Counted from the stretch's first letter, positions 53,124-63,551 are shown. The stretch: DNA of 64,000 bases from Acinetobacter colistiniresistens (GCF_000413935.1 NZ_KE340376.1:66091-130090), one strand, 5' to 3'. Numbers and translations: made by a program. Notes: generated from the sequence alone by a model not told the origin.

Positions 53124-55772
53124 TTAATCCTGATGAAGTGGTAATCGTATTCGAATTAAAGAGCCTTGACCATATGGTCCCACCAAGGCTTCAATACTGC
53201 CCATATGCGCCCCAATAATCGCTTTCACAATTGCAAGACCTAATCCCGTTCCCGTTTTACCTCGATCCCCACGCTGCATGGTATAAAACATATCAAAGAT
53301 CTGTTCACGTTCTTGTTCTGGAATACCTACACCCTGATCCACAATGTCAATTTGTAAGACATTTTCTACCTGCTGAATGTCGACCTCAATAGGCTTATCA
53401 TCAGGTGAGAACTTTGCTGCATTTTCCAAGACATTGAAAATCGCTTGTTCAATCAAGGCAGGATGTACATACAACTGCGGAATGTTCTCTTGAATAGCGA
53501 CATCAATGTTCAACTGAGGCTGATAGCGCTTTAACCGCTGTGTTGCCGATCCAATTAATTCATCAACACCAATCCAAGCACGACTCAGGGTCAAGCCTTG
53601 ATGCCCCAAACGGGTCATATCCAATAAATTTTGGATATAACGATCCAAACGCTCACCCTCAACATGAATGGTGTCCAGTAATTCATTCCGATCCGTTTCA
53701 GGCATCTGTTCGCCATAGTATTTCAAACTATCTGCTGAACCAATCATTGCTGCCAGCGGCGAACGCAGGTCATGGGATACGGAAGAGAGCAAAGCTGAAC
53801 GCAATTTTTCTGTTTCAGCAACCACTCTGGAATTCTCCAGCTGCAAAGATAACTGCACCCGTGAGACCGTTTGTGCAATATCTTCAATCATCAATTCCGC
53901 CAAACGTTGCTGTTCAAAGTTTATGGGCAACGTATCAGGCTGAAATCGAATCGCAATCACACCATGCTCACCCTCTAAGTTTAAGGGGTTAAACCACCAT
54001 TCAGACTGAGTCAACGTATTGGTAAAGCGTCCACAGGGCTTGCCATTTTTTTGAGTCCAGTCAGCAGCGATCTGGTCTTTCTCATTTAAGTACACACCAT
54101 CGTCCAGCATTTGCGTGCCGACCCTTAGCCAAACCGTTGCCTTCAAAGCACTCTCTACATGTTGTTTGGCAACATTTAAAACTTGTTCAATATCCACACA
54201 AACTGACAGCTTTCGTTCCAACTCCTGTAACTGCAATGAAACCGAATTTGCCGCACGCAAGCTCAGAACCTGAGCACGTAATTGATTGGCCAACCGTCCG
54301 ACCAGTAAAGCAGAGACAATGAAAATAATAATGGTCATGACCCCACGTTCAGCACTGATCCGAAAGGTAAAACGCGGTTCAATAAATAGATAGTTATAGA
54401 GCAGGAAGCATATAAATACACTCATGATGGTAATCAGCATCCTTGCACGCATTGCCACCACCAGCACAGTAACCACAAAAATTAAGGCCAGTTCACTATA
54501 ACCAATAAAATGATCACTCACGGCCGCTGCCATTAAGCCCACTAACACAATCACGATACTTTCAATAAGCTCACGCGGATTGAAGGCCAGCCCCTGCTCT
54601 AACCATGCACGATAAGAATGATCGATGTTGGGTACAGTGCTTTGATTTTTGCTTTTTAAAGGTTGGACAAAAGTAATCTCAAAAGGATGCTGTTTCTCTA
54701 ATAACTGATCGGCAATATGATCTGAAAATAAGCGCTGCCATACTGACTTTTTAGGGCTTTTTCCCAATAGAATATTGGATGCCCCATAATCATAAGCCGC
54801 TTGCAAAATCGTAGAAGCGATATGATTGCTATACAGCAAATACGTATCAGCGCCTAGCTTGCGTGCCAAGTTAAATGCTTTGGTCACGGCGAATGTTTGC
54901 TTATTTTCAATCTTGCTTTTTTGAATTGAGATCACGCTCCATATCGCATTACGTCTTTCGGCAATACGGTGCGCACGTCGCACCAAATCTTCCGAAAACT
55001 CAGAGCCATCAATCGCTAACATCACATGATTTTGAATCGGAATGATTTGTCCCTGTGCGACAAACTTCTCCCGATAATCAATTTCAACTTGCCCTGCTAC
55101 CGTTTGAATCGCGAGATCACGTAAAGCCGTTAAATGTGCGGGTTTAAAAAAACCTTGTAAGGCGTGCGGTGCGACATCAGCCAAATAAATCTTGCCATGA
55201 TTCATACGCTCTAATAGCTCAGGCACAGGCAGATCAACCAAGCGAATATCTTTCAAACGTTTGAGCAATGCATCGGGAACGGTTTCACTGACCCGAATTC
55301 CTGTAATTTGATAGACCACATCATTGAGACTTTCCAGATGCTGAATATTTAAGGTGCTATAGACATCAATCCCAGCATCCAACAGTTCATTGACATCTTG
55401 CCAACGGTATTCATGCCGACTATTTGGCACATTACGATGCGCGAGTTCATCCACCAACACAATTTCAGGCTTTAATTTAAGGATTTGATCAAGATCCATC
55501 TCTTCCAGAGTACGACCCTGATAGTCCACGGCCTTTCTTGGAATCACATTCAAGCCTTGAATCAAACGCTCGGTATCAGATCGACCATGCGTTTCCACCA
55601 CGCCCACTACCACATGAGAGCCTTGCTGCATCAACTCATGCGCCCGTGTCAGCATGGCATAGGTTTTCCCCACACCCGGTGCCGCACCCAAGAAAATGGT
55701 TAAACGACCAGATTGCTCCCGTTGACTATGCGCCAACCATGCATCTGCTTTATTATTTCGGTCGATCTGCAT
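53124..55772 (-). CDS. kdpD: Sensor histidine kinase KdpD
   Basis: An 882-aa potassium/turgor sensor. The N-terminal KdpD domain has Walker A GAAPGVGKT (about residues 29-37) and LVDELAHRNVPNSRH. A USP-like domain follows (VMLAIDGSEFSEDLVRRAHR, about 247-266), then four close transmembrane helices (about 395-490), a GAF-like segment and the kinase core. His lies in LSSVSHDLRSPLAAM, the N-box is FNVLENAAKFSPD and the G-box GTGLGLAIVKAI. Order and spacing are canonical. It lies 13 bp after kdpC. Confidence 0.96.
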   Translation of the reverse strand: MQIDRNNKADAWLAHSQREQSGRLTIFLGAAPGVGKTYAMLTRAHELMQQGSHVVVGVVETHGRSDTERLIQGLNVIPRKAVDYQGRTLEEMDLDQILKLKPEIVLVDELAHRNVPNSRHEYRWQDVNELLDAGIDVYSTLNIQHLESLNDVVYQITGIRVSETVPDALLKRLKDIRLVDLPVPELLERMNHGKIYLADVAPHALQGFFKPAHLTALRDLAIQTVAGQVEIDYREKFVAQGQIIPIQNHVMLAIDGSEFSEDLVRRAHRIAERRNAIWSVISIQKSKIENKQTFAVTKAFNLARKLGADTYLLYSNHIASTILQAAYDYGASNILLGKSPKKSVWQRLFSDHIADQLLEKQHPFEITFVQPLKSKNQSTVPNIDHSYRAWLEQGLAFNPRELIESIVIVLVGLMAAAVSDHFIGYSELALIFVVTVLVVAMRARMLITIMSVFICFLLYNYLFIEPRFTFRISAERGVMTIIIFIVSALLVGRLANQLRAQVLSLRAANSVSLQLQELERKLSVCVDIEQVLNVAKQHVESALKATVWLRVGTQMLDDGVYLNEKDQIAADWTQKNGKPCGRFTNTLTQSEWWFNPLNLEGEHGVIAIRFQPDTLPINFEQQRLAELMIEDIAQTVSRVQLSLQLENSRVVAETEKLRSALLSSVSHDLRSPLAAMIGSADSLKYYGEQMPETDRNELLDTIHVEGERLDRYIQNLLDMTRLGHQGLTLSRAWIGVDELIGSATQRLKRYQPQLNIDVAIQENIPQLYVHPALIEQAIFNVLENAAKFSPDDKPIEVDIQQVENVLQIDIVDQGVGIPEQEREQIFDMFYTMQRGDRGKTGTGLGLAIVKAIIGAHMGSIEALVGPYGQGSLIRIRLPLHQD

Positions 55773-55785
55773 ATCCTGTGCTCTA

Positions 55786-56397
55786 TCAACGTTGGGTCGA
55801 TGACAATTGATCTAATGCCAGATTCAATTTCAGCACATTAATCCGTGCTTGCCCATACACACCCAATTGAACAGGTTGAATCTGTTGTTGTACTAAATTA
55901 TGTACCTGCTGCTCGGACAAATGACGCTGCTGCGCTACACGTTTTACCTGCAATAATGCACTTGCTGGTGAAATGTCTGGGTCAATACCACTGCCTGATG
56001 CAGTGATCATTTCAAGTGGAACCTGTTGCCCGGAAATATGATTATTCTGAGCAAACTGCATGGTTCTTTCCTGAATCTGTTTTTGCAGTACTGGGTTTGA
56101 AACAGCCAGATTGCTCCCAGCCATTGTATCCAATTGATAGTTGGATGCGCTTGGGCGGGCATGAAAATATTGTTCACTGACAAAGCTTTGTCCAGCTAAA
56201 CTTGAGCCGATAATCTTGCCATTAAGCTCGATTAAACTGCCATTGGCCTGTTTGGGAAAGAATAACTGCCCCAGTGCTACACCAGCACTACTATACAGCA
56301 CACCTGCAATTAAAAAGCCAACCAAAATCAGCCCTAAAGCAGGACGTAACAACGCGTGCGTATCTACCGACAATGGAAGATTTTCTAATGTATTCAT
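55786..56397 (-). CDS. kdpC: Potassium-transporting ATPase subunit KdpC
   Basis: A 203-aa single-span inner-membrane subunit with one N-terminal helix (about residues 15-38). Family blocks are GSLIELNGKIIGSSLAGQSF, YFHARPSASNYQ (about 77-88), SGSGIDPDISPASAL (about 130-144) and RINVLKLNLALDQL. KdpC stabilises the KdpFABC complex and raises ATP affinity. AGGAG lies just before the ATG; it is 9 bp downstream of kdpB. Confidence 0.96.
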   Translation of the reverse strand: MNTLENLPLSVDTHALLRPALGLILVGFLIAGVLYSSAGVALGQLFFPKQANGSLIELNGKIIGSSLAGQSFVSEQYFHARPSASNYQLDTMAGSNLAVSNPVLQKQIQERTMQFAQNNHISGQQVPLEMITASGSGIDPDISPASALLQVKRVAQQRHLSEQQVHNLVQQQIQPVQLGVYGQARINVLKLNLALDQLSSTQR

Positions 56398-56406
56398 TTT
56401 TCACTC

Positions 56407-58419
56407 CTAAATCCACAATGACACAACAAGGTCAATCAACTTGATCGCAATAAACGGAAAGATCACACCACCCACACCATAAATCAGCATATTACGGCGT
56501 AATAATTGCAAAGCACTGGCAGGTTTAAACTGCACCCCTCTTAAGGCAAGCGGAATCAGCATTGGAATAATTAACGCATTAAAAATCAGAGCAGAAATCA
56601 CAGCGCTACTTGGACTACTTAAGCGCAAGATATTCAGTACATCGAGCTGAGGAATTGCCACGGCAAATAACGCAGGCAAAATCACAAAGTACTTGGAAAC
56701 ATCGTTTGCAAGAGAAAAAGTAGTTAATGCCCCACGCGTAATCAGCTGTTGTTTCCCGATTTCAACCACATCCAGTAACTTGGTAGGATCAGAATCCAAA
56801 TCCACCATATTGCCCGCCTCTTTAGCCGCCTGAGTCCCCGAATTCATAGCAAGGCCAATATCCGCTTGGGCCAAAGCAGGCGCATCATTGGTACCATCCC
56901 CCACCATTGCCACCAGCTTACCTGCAGCTTGTTCTTGACGGATACAGGCCAGTTTATCTTCGGGTTTGGCTTCAGCAATATAGTCATCCACTCCGGCTTC
57001 AGCGGCAATTGCTGCAGCGGTTAGCGGGTTATCGCCTGTAACCATGATGGTTTTAATCCCCATTTCACGTAACAGCGCAAAACGTTCTTTTATGCCCTGC
57101 TTGATGACATCGGAGAGTTCAATCACACCGAGAATATTATGATTTGAGGCTACCACCAACGGGGTTGCCCCTTTTGAAGCCACTTGTTCGACGCGAGTCT
57201 TCAGCTCAAGGTTGTCCTGAATATTTTGCTCGGTAAATTTAAGAATGGCATCAACAGCACCTTTACGAATGCGTTGCCCAGTGACCAAATCGACGCCAGA
57301 TAGCCGTGTTGATGCACTAAACTGAATAAACTCTGCATCTTTCGGCTCTTGAATATGTTCACCCAATTCTTTGCCTAAACTGACCACAGATTTCCCCTCA
57401 GGGGTTGGATCAGCAAAAGAAGTCAGCATGGCAGCTTGGCGCAACTCACCTGGACTCACACCTGCCAGTGGATAAAAGGCTGTGGCTTGGCGGTCACCAT
57501 AGGTAATCGTTCCTGTTTTATCCAGCAGCAATACATCAATATCACCCGCAACTTCGACAGCCTTACCCGATTTAGCCAGCACATTGGCTTTTAAAGCACG
57601 GTTCATCCCTGCAATTCCAATCGCAGGTAACAAACCGCCAATTGTGGTTGGAATCAAACACACCAACAATGCAATTAATAATACCAAGCTGATTTTGACA
57701 CCCGCCATCGCCCCAATAAATGGCAGGGTTGCTACCACCACAATAAAAGTGATGGTCATGATATTCAGTAAGATACCCAGTGCAATTTCATTCGGTGTTT
57801 TTTGACGGTTAGCGCCTTCAACCAAGGCGATCATACGATCCAAAAAGCTATGGCCAGCTTCATTACTGACACAAACTGTAATTTGATCGGATAGCACTTT
57901 GGTTCCACCAATCACCCCTGAACGATCCGTATTGGCTTCACGCAATACTGGTGCAGACTCTCCTGTAACTGCTGATTCATTGATGGTCGCAAAACCTTGA
58001 ATGATTTCACCATCCGCAGGCACAATTTCTCCTGCTTTAACGATGACCAAATCATCTTTTTTCAATAGGTTTGCAGAAACAACTTCTGGGATTGCATTTA
58101 AATCAGCAAGGCGGTTTGCGGTTAAGTTCTCGCGCGCTTGGCGCAATGACGCCGCTTGCCCACGTCCTTTGGCTTCTGCAACTGCCTCTGCATAATTGGC
58201 AAATAATACGGTCACCAATAAGATACAGCTTAACAGTAAGCCAAAAACCAGACTTGCACTCCCCATGAATGTTGCGATGAGGCTTAAGACTGTTCCGATC
58301 CAGACGCATGCCATCACTGGATTTTTAAAAGCGTGTTGAGGTAACAGTTTATGAAAAGTCTGCTGAATAATCTCTTTATTCAAAATATCCAGCTGTTGTG
58401 TCGCATTTGAGTGTTTCAT
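56407..58419 (-). CDS. kdpB: Potassium-transporting P-type ATPase subunit KdpB
   Basis: A 670-aa catalytic subunit. The actuator motif is TGES (residues 152-155), the phosphorylated aspartate is Asp300 in DKTGTITYG, the nucleotide-binding region has KGAVDAI, and the hinge is MVTGDNPLTA and MVGDGTNDAPALAQADIG. It couples ATP hydrolysis to K+ import through KdpA. All catalytic motifs are intact. It starts 16 bp after kdpA. Confidence 0.97.
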   Translation of the reverse strand: MKHSNATQQLDILNKEIIQQTFHKLLPQHAFKNPVMACVWIGTVLSLIATFMGSASLVFGLLLSCILLVTVLFANYAEAVAEAKGRGQAASLRQARENLTANRLADLNAIPEVVSANLLKKDDLVIVKAGEIVPADGEIIQGFATINESAVTGESAPVLREANTDRSGVIGGTKVLSDQITVCVSNEAGHSFLDRMIALVEGANRQKTPNEIALGILLNIMTITFIVVVATLPFIGAMAGVKISLVLLIALLVCLIPTTIGGLLPAIGIAGMNRALKANVLAKSGKAVEVAGDIDVLLLDKTGTITYGDRQATAFYPLAGVSPGELRQAAMLTSFADPTPEGKSVVSLGKELGEHIQEPKDAEFIQFSASTRLSGVDLVTGQRIRKGAVDAILKFTEQNIQDNLELKTRVEQVASKGATPLVVASNHNILGVIELSDVIKQGIKERFALLREMGIKTIMVTGDNPLTAAAIAAEAGVDDYIAEAKPEDKLACIRQEQAAGKLVAMVGDGTNDAPALAQADIGLAMNSGTQAAKEAGNMVDLDSDPTKLLDVVEIGKQQLITRGALTTFSLANDVSKYFVILPALFAVAIPQLDVLNILRLSSPSSAVISALIFNALIIPMLIPLALRGVQFKPASALQLLRRNMLIYGVGGVIFPFIAIKLIDLVVSLWI

Positions 58420-58435
58420 TGTGCTTGCTCCACAC

Positions 58436-60151
58436 TTAAACTTTTATTGATAAATAATCAGCAATTGGTCCAATCACCAACACAGGCATGAATTGCAATA
58501 AGGTCAGAATCAGTACGATACCGATCAAGGTCAGTGCAAAGGTCGGAGATTCAATATGTAAAGAGCCTTTACTTTCCGCTGCTTGTGGTTTGGTTGCTAA
58601 ACTGACAGCGATCAAAACAGGAATCATCAATACGCTATAACGCCCTGCCAATAACGCAACGCTCGCACTCAAATTCCACCACAGTGTGTTATCACCCAGT
58701 CCTTCAAAACCGGAACCGTTGTTGGCATAGGCAGAGACATACTCATAGAACACTTGACTAATACCGTGAAATGCTGGATTTGAGTTGGCTGTCAGGGACG
58801 GGAAAGCAATCGCAATTGCTGTCAGTCCAAGAATCACCACGGGCTGTAATAAAATCACCAGTGCCAACAACTTAATTTCGGTGACTTCAATTTTTCGGCC
58901 GAACAGTTCAGGGGTACGTCCGGTCATCAAACCCGCGATAAAGACCGCTAAAAACAGATAAATAAAGAACTGTAACAGACCACAGCCAATGCCTCCCCAG
59001 ATGGCATTAATCAGCATATTGCAGAGTTCAACCAGTCCGGTCAGTGGAGATGCGGAGTCATGCATCATATTGACTGAGCCGTTATTCACTTGTGTGGTTA
59101 AACTGCCCCAAAGTGCAGAAGCCTCCACGCCAAACCGGAACTCCTTGCCTTCCATTACGGCAAGATTTGGAGTCAAAGATGATTTTTCAGCCCATAGGGT
59201 CAATACTGTCGAAGCCAATGACATCAATAACATGCTGCCAAAAATCATCCACATTAACTTTTTACGCTGGATAAAACGCCCCACCATAAATACGACAGAC
59301 AGTGGGATCAGTAAGATCGCAATCATCTCCATCACATTGGACAAAGGTGTCGGGTTTTCCAAAGGCACGCTACTGTTTGGGCCATACCATCCCCCACCGT
59401 TGCTGCCCAACTGTTTAATCGCAACCATGGGTGCAACTGGACCAAGTGGAATATGTTGTGTTTTAACTTCTGTGCTCTGATCCAGAACTTGTGCTGTTGG
59501 CCCCGCAGATAAGGTTGCAGGAACCCCTTGAAAGGTCAGAAATAACGACAAGACAAGACCTAAAGGAATAAAGAATCGAAATAAAGGCCGAATGATATCC
59601 ATCCAGTAATTACCCAGATTGATCTGGTTCCAACGCTTTTTATCCATACTTTGCGCATGATTAGGATTAGATTGTAAAAACAAAGCTCTTAGCATTGCAG
59701 CCAATAATGCCAACCCCATAATTGGGGACAGATACTGTAAACCGACAATCACGGTCATTTGTGACAGATAGGACAACTGAGCCTGTCCGGAATAATGTTG
59801 CTGATTGGTATTGGTCAAAAATGAAATGGTGGTATGTAAAGCCAAGTCCCAGCTCATATTCGGAATATGATCTGGATTCAGTGGCAACCATGCTTGGGTC
59901 ATTAAAATGATGACGCTGCTCCCAAGCAACAACAGATTGCTGAGTACAAATGCAGCGAGATATTGTCGCCAGTTCATCCCGACTTGCTTTATATTGAGGA
60001 CGGCGTAGATTGGCCGCTCAATCCATTTAAACAAACGGTCACTTTTCATTGGTTTGGCTTGCATCACATCGGCAAGATAAATGCCAAGTGGATAAGCCAA
60101 TAGCAATGAAAGAATAAAGACAGAAATAAATTCCCACATAGCAAATGCCAT
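58436..60151 (-). CDS. kdpA: Potassium-transporting ATPase potassium-binding subunit KdpA
   Basis: A 571-aa channel-like subunit with 10 expected helices and four selectivity-filter repeats. Recognisable segments are TTISFLTNTNQQHYSGQAQL (about residues 109-128), LGSNGGGWYGPNSSVPLENP (about 248-267), TGRTPELFGRKIE and SAYANNGSGFEGLGDNT (about 470-486). It heads the kdpABCDE cluster. I found no kdpF peptide between its start and the upstream gap. ATG 60151 is used; the ATG four codons later is also possible. Confidence 0.96.
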   Translation of the reverse strand: MAFAMWEFISVFILSLLLAYPLGIYLADVMQAKPMKSDRLFKWIERPIYAVLNIKQVGMNWRQYLAAFVLSNLLLLGSSVIILMTQAWLPLNPDHIPNMSWDLALHTTISFLTNTNQQHYSGQAQLSYLSQMTVIVGLQYLSPIMGLALLAAMLRALFLQSNPNHAQSMDKKRWNQINLGNYWMDIIRPLFRFFIPLGLVLSLFLTFQGVPATLSAGPTAQVLDQSTEVKTQHIPLGPVAPMVAIKQLGSNGGGWYGPNSSVPLENPTPLSNVMEMIAILLIPLSVVFMVGRFIQRKKLMWMIFGSMLLMSLASTVLTLWAEKSSLTPNLAVMEGKEFRFGVEASALWGSLTTQVNNGSVNMMHDSASPLTGLVELCNMLINAIWGGIGCGLLQFFIYLFLAVFIAGLMTGRTPELFGRKIEVTEIKLLALVILLQPVVILGLTAIAIAFPSLTANSNPAFHGISQVFYEYVSAYANNGSGFEGLGDNTLWWNLSASVALLAGRYSVLMIPVLIAVSLATKPQAAESKGSLHIESPTFALTLIGIVLILTLLQFMPVLVIGPIADYLSIKV

Positions 60152-60627
60152 TTAAAAATAGGTCAGCTTTAGTATGGAAATGAGGGACGTAAATTCTCTA
60201 TATTGAAAAAAGAGCAAGGCGTAAATTTTGCGTAAAATTATTCAAGTCTGATCTGCTACGCTTAAAATTTTGCCTAAAAAGCATATGTGGAGAAATAAAT
60301 CTCATTTTTTACAAAAAATCTTTGACCAAATAAAAAACATTATTTTGAAAAATGCAAAAAATAACGATTATTATTTGAGATTAATAATTTATATTTATCA
60401 TTATTTTACAAATAAAAACACATATGTATATAAATTTTTTAAGATTTATTTTTATCCAATTTCAACAAAATTCGCATACTACATAGTTCATTTAGAACAT
60501 TTACTCTTATTTTAATTATGGTATTTTTGTTACATGAAGTTATAGCCAATCACGATAGATAACTTTTTGTTGTCAGATCATAGCTTCTTAACACTTAAGA
60601 ATCTTGAAGTTCAAGGAAAGATTTACA
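60152..60627. other. AT-rich divergent region kdpA / fadL
   Basis: A 476-bp region carrying the kdp promoter (minus strand) and the FadL promoter (plus strand). An 81-codon open frame at 60270-60515 is extremely AT-rich, Lys/Ile/Tyr-dominated and lacks a ribosome binding site, so I do not call it a gene. No kdpF is visible. Confidence 0.45.
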
Positions 60628-62070
60628 ATGAAATTAAAACATCTTAGCACTGCCATGATTTTAGCAACGCTACCTGCAACTGGAGTTTTTGCAGCTGCGT
60701 TAGACCGTTCAGGTCAATCTATGTCTGCTTTTTTCCAGCCGGGTAACTATTTTGAAGCGGGTATTTCGGTTCTAGACCCAACAGTGAAAGGCCAAGAAGC
60801 TGGCACATCATCAACAACACGAAAAATTGGGGATATGGCGGATGACTATTATTTCCCTAGCGCAGCATTAAAATTACAACTGACTGACAACGTTTCTTTC
60901 GGTTTATTATACGACCAGCCATTTGGTGCAAATGCAAAATACACTGGCGATAACGTTTTTGTATCAAGTCCAACAGATGGCGTATTATCTGCAAAGTCAA
61001 TTGATGGTATCGTCACTAAAAAAGCAATTGAATCATTACAAGAGAAAAACCTACCTGTAAATGCTCAAACAATTGCAGCAGCTAAAGCTCAAGTACAAAG
61101 TAGCCCACAATTTCAACAGTTAGCAGGTGCATTAAATGCAGCTAAAAACTACTTGGGCTCAAGTACAGGCTCTGATAGTACAGAAGTTAAAGTAGACACG
61201 CAGAACATTTCGATGGTCTTTGGTTTCCAACCAAACAAAAACTTAAATTTCTATGCAGGTCCTGTACTTCAAACAGTTAAAGGAAATGTAAGTCTTCGTG
61301 GCGAAGCTTACAGTGTCTATAACGGCTACGATGCGAATATTAAAGAAACAACTGGTGTGGGCTGGTTAGCAGGTGCTGCCTATCAAATTCCTGAGATTGC
61401 ACTAAAAGCATCTTTAACTTACCGCTCTGAAATTGATCATGATGTAAAAATTAAAGAAGACTTATCATTACTCGGCTTCCCAGCGCTTACTAGCGTTTTA
61501 GGAGGATTAGGACTTGACCCAAGCAAACTCACAGCAGGCCTTGCGCAAGACAAGAAAACTAAAATCACAACACCTCAATCTGTTAACTTAGATTTCCAGA
61601 CAGGGATCATGGCGGATACAGTTGCATTTGCAAATGTTCGTTGGGTGAACTGGAAAGATTTCTCTATCCAACCTTATAAGTTTGGTGTTTTATCACAACA
61701 AGTTGGTGGTTTAGTTGGTCGTCCAAACGGTTTCAACTTAGTTGAATACTCAGATGACCAATGGTCTGTCAACGCCGGTGTAGGCCGTAAGCTAAGCGAA
61801 CAATGGGCTGGTAACGTTTCTGTAGGTTGGGATTCTGGTGCAGGCAACCCTGTAACAACACTTGGCCCAACAGAAGGTTATTGGAATCTGGGTGTAGGTC
61901 TTCAATTTAGCCCAACGCCTGCGACTTTCATTGCTGGTGGTGTGAAATACTTCTGGTTAGGCGATGCTAAAGCGCAAACAGGTGCTCAAGCAGGTGGTGA
62001 TGACTACGTTGCGAAGTTTGAAGATAACCATGCAATTGCCTATGGCTTAAAAATGGGTTACCGCTTCTAA
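60628..62070 (+). CDS. FadL-family outer-membrane fatty acid transporter, copy 1
   Basis: A 480-aa OmpP1/FadL/TodX beta-barrel that imports hydrophobic compounds such as long-chain fatty acids. The ATG at 60628 follows AAGGAAAG and gives a signal peptide (KLKHLSTAMILATLPATGVF, cleavage before AALDRSGQS). The barrel motifs PEIALKASLTYRSEI, TPQSVNLDFQTGIMADTVAF and WDSGAGNPVTTLGPTEGYWN are conserved, ending MGYRF. Compared with its tandem paralogue it carries an extra stretch of about 65-70 residues (about residues 120-190, around SKSIDGIVTKKAIESLQEKN) in an extracellular or hatch loop. A terminator follows. Confidence 0.92.
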   Translation: MKLKHLSTAMILATLPATGVFAAALDRSGQSMSAFFQPGNYFEAGISVLDPTVKGQEAGTSSTTRKIGDMADDYYFPSAALKLQLTDNVSFGLLYDQPFGANAKYTGDNVFVSSPTDGVLSAKSIDGIVTKKAIESLQEKNLPVNAQTIAAAKAQVQSSPQFQQLAGALNAAKNYLGSSTGSDSTEVKVDTQNISMVFGFQPNKNLNFYAGPVLQTVKGNVSLRGEAYSVYNGYDANIKETTGVGWLAGAAYQIPEIALKASLTYRSEIDHDVKIKEDLSLLGFPALTSVLGGLGLDPSKLTAGLAQDKKTKITTPQSVNLDFQTGIMADTVAFANVRWVNWKDFSIQPYKFGVLSQQVGGLVGRPNGFNLVEYSDDQWSVNAGVGRKLSEQWAGNVSVGWDSGAGNPVTTLGPTEGYWNLGVGLQFSPTPATFIAGGVKYFWLGDAKAQTGAQAGGDDYVAKFEDNHAIAYGLKMGYRF

Positions 62071-62087
62071 TCAAGTTTTTTTAAAGC

Positions 62088-62115
62088 AAAGGTCATCTTA
62101 GGATGGCCTTTTTTT
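62088..62115 (+). terminator. Terminator of the first FadL gene
   Basis: GGTCATC / GATGGCC stem (62091-62097, 62102-62108; one G-T pair), flanked by AAA and a run of seven T residues. Confidence 0.8.
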
Positions 62116-62323
62116 ATACAATTTTAATAAATAAAATCAAAATCATAACTAAATAAATCGGCAGTGGCCCAAAGCTTAAAACCATCAATAAAAACTGTGA
62201 ATGCTCAAGCATTTTCAGTGACTTCACCGTTCATTTATTGACATTTGTAAAATATTTAAGCGAATAAAAATTATGTTACTTTTCGCGCCATTCTGTTACA
62301 AAGTGATTTGAGAGAACATATTA

Positions 62324-63550
62324 ATGAAGCTGAATGCTATTCAAACGGCTCTTCTACTTAGCTTAGTTCCAACAACAACATTCGCCGCAGCACTGGATCG
62401 CTCAGGTCAATCAATTGCCGCTTTTTTACAGCCAAATAACTATTTTGAAGCAGGGATCACCGTTCTAGATCCAAGTGTATCGGGTAAAGACACATCTAAA
62501 AACAATACTGGCGATATGGCGAATCATTATTACGCGCCAAACGCAGCCTTAAAAATTCAAGCCACCGATAAATTCTCGATTGGTTTGATTTATGATCAAC
62601 CCTATGGTGCAGATGCAGAATATACAGGCCATAGCAATTTTATTGAAAGCCGCCCAGTTCCCTTCAAAGGCGGTACATCAGTGACGGTAGATACTGAAAA
62701 CTTAAACCTGTTATTCGGTTACCAACCGAATCAAAACTGGAACCTCTACGCAGGCGCGGTCTATCAAACCCTAGACAGTACCGTACTGTTACGTGGTAAA
62801 AGTTATAGTGCCTACAGTGGTTATGACTTTAAAACAGGTAAAGATGAAGCCGTTGGTTGGTTAGCGGGTGTTGCTTATCAAATTCCTGAAATTGCACTTA
62901 AAGCTTCTTTGACTTACCGTGCCAAAATCAAGCATGAAATGAATGCTTATGAAAATCATGGTATTGCAGGTATGACTGGCAATGCAGGTTTGGATGCAGT
63001 TTTAAATAAAATTAATCATTCAGAAGGCACAACTGAAATCACCACCCCACAATCGATCAATCTCGATTTCCAAACAGGGATTATGGAAAACACCGTTGCG
63101 TTTGCCAATTTACGCTGGGTGAACTGGAAAGACTTTGCCATCCGTCCCTATAAATTTGGTGCTGCTTCGACTTTGCCACCAATCGTTGCCTCAACCGGTA
63201 AGAAAGATGGTTTTGATCTGGTTGCCTATACCGATGATCAATACTCGATTACGACAGGTGTCGGTCGTAAATTTAACGATCAATGGGCAGGTAATCTATC
63301 AGTTGGTTGGGATTCAGGTGCAGGCAACCCAGTCACTACACTTGGGCCAACTGAAGGCTATTGGAACGTAGGAGTCGGTGTTCAATACAGTCCTGCTCCA
63401 AATTACTTTATCGCAGGTGGGGTAAAATACTTCTGGCTGGGCGATGCAAAAGCACAATCAGGTTCACAATTTAATACACCTGGCTATGTTGCTGAGTTTG
63501 AAAATAACAATGCCATCGCCTATGGTCTAAAGATTGGTTATAAATTTTAA
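62324..63550 (+). CDS. FadL-family outer-membrane fatty acid transporter, copy 2
   Basis: A 408-aa FadL paralogue, shorter than copy 1 by the loop insertion. It has a signal peptide (KLNAIQTALLLSLVPTTTFA, then AALDRSGQSIAAFLQP) and the same barrel blocks (PEIALKASLTYRAKI, TPQSINLDFQTGIM, WDSGAGNPVTTLGPTEGYWN) and ends IGYKF with the terminal Phe. GAGAG lies upstream of the ATG. The pair clearly arose by tandem duplication, and each copy has its own promoter region and terminator-like element, so they may be expressed separately. Confidence 0.92.
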   Translation: MKLNAIQTALLLSLVPTTTFAAALDRSGQSIAAFLQPNNYFEAGITVLDPSVSGKDTSKNNTGDMANHYYAPNAALKIQATDKFSIGLIYDQPYGADAEYTGHSNFIESRPVPFKGGTSVTVDTENLNLLFGYQPNQNWNLYAGAVYQTLDSTVLLRGKSYSAYSGYDFKTGKDEAVGWLAGVAYQIPEIALKASLTYRAKIKHEMNAYENHGIAGMTGNAGLDAVLNKINHSEGTTEITTPQSINLDFQTGIMENTVAFANLRWVNWKDFAIRPYKFGAASTLPPIVASTGKKDGFDLVAYTDDQYSITTGVGRKFNDQWAGNLSVGWDSGAGNPVTTLGPTEGYWNVGVGVQYSPAPNYFIAGGVKYFWLGDAKAQSGSQFNTPGYVAEFENNNAIAYGLKIGYKF

Positions 63551-63551
63551 A

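Noticed and set aside
60270..60515. 81-codon open frame between kdpA and the first FadL gene
   Set aside because: Extremely AT-rich, dominated by Lys, Ile, Tyr and Phe, with no ribosome binding site or recognisable domain; expected by chance in such DNA.
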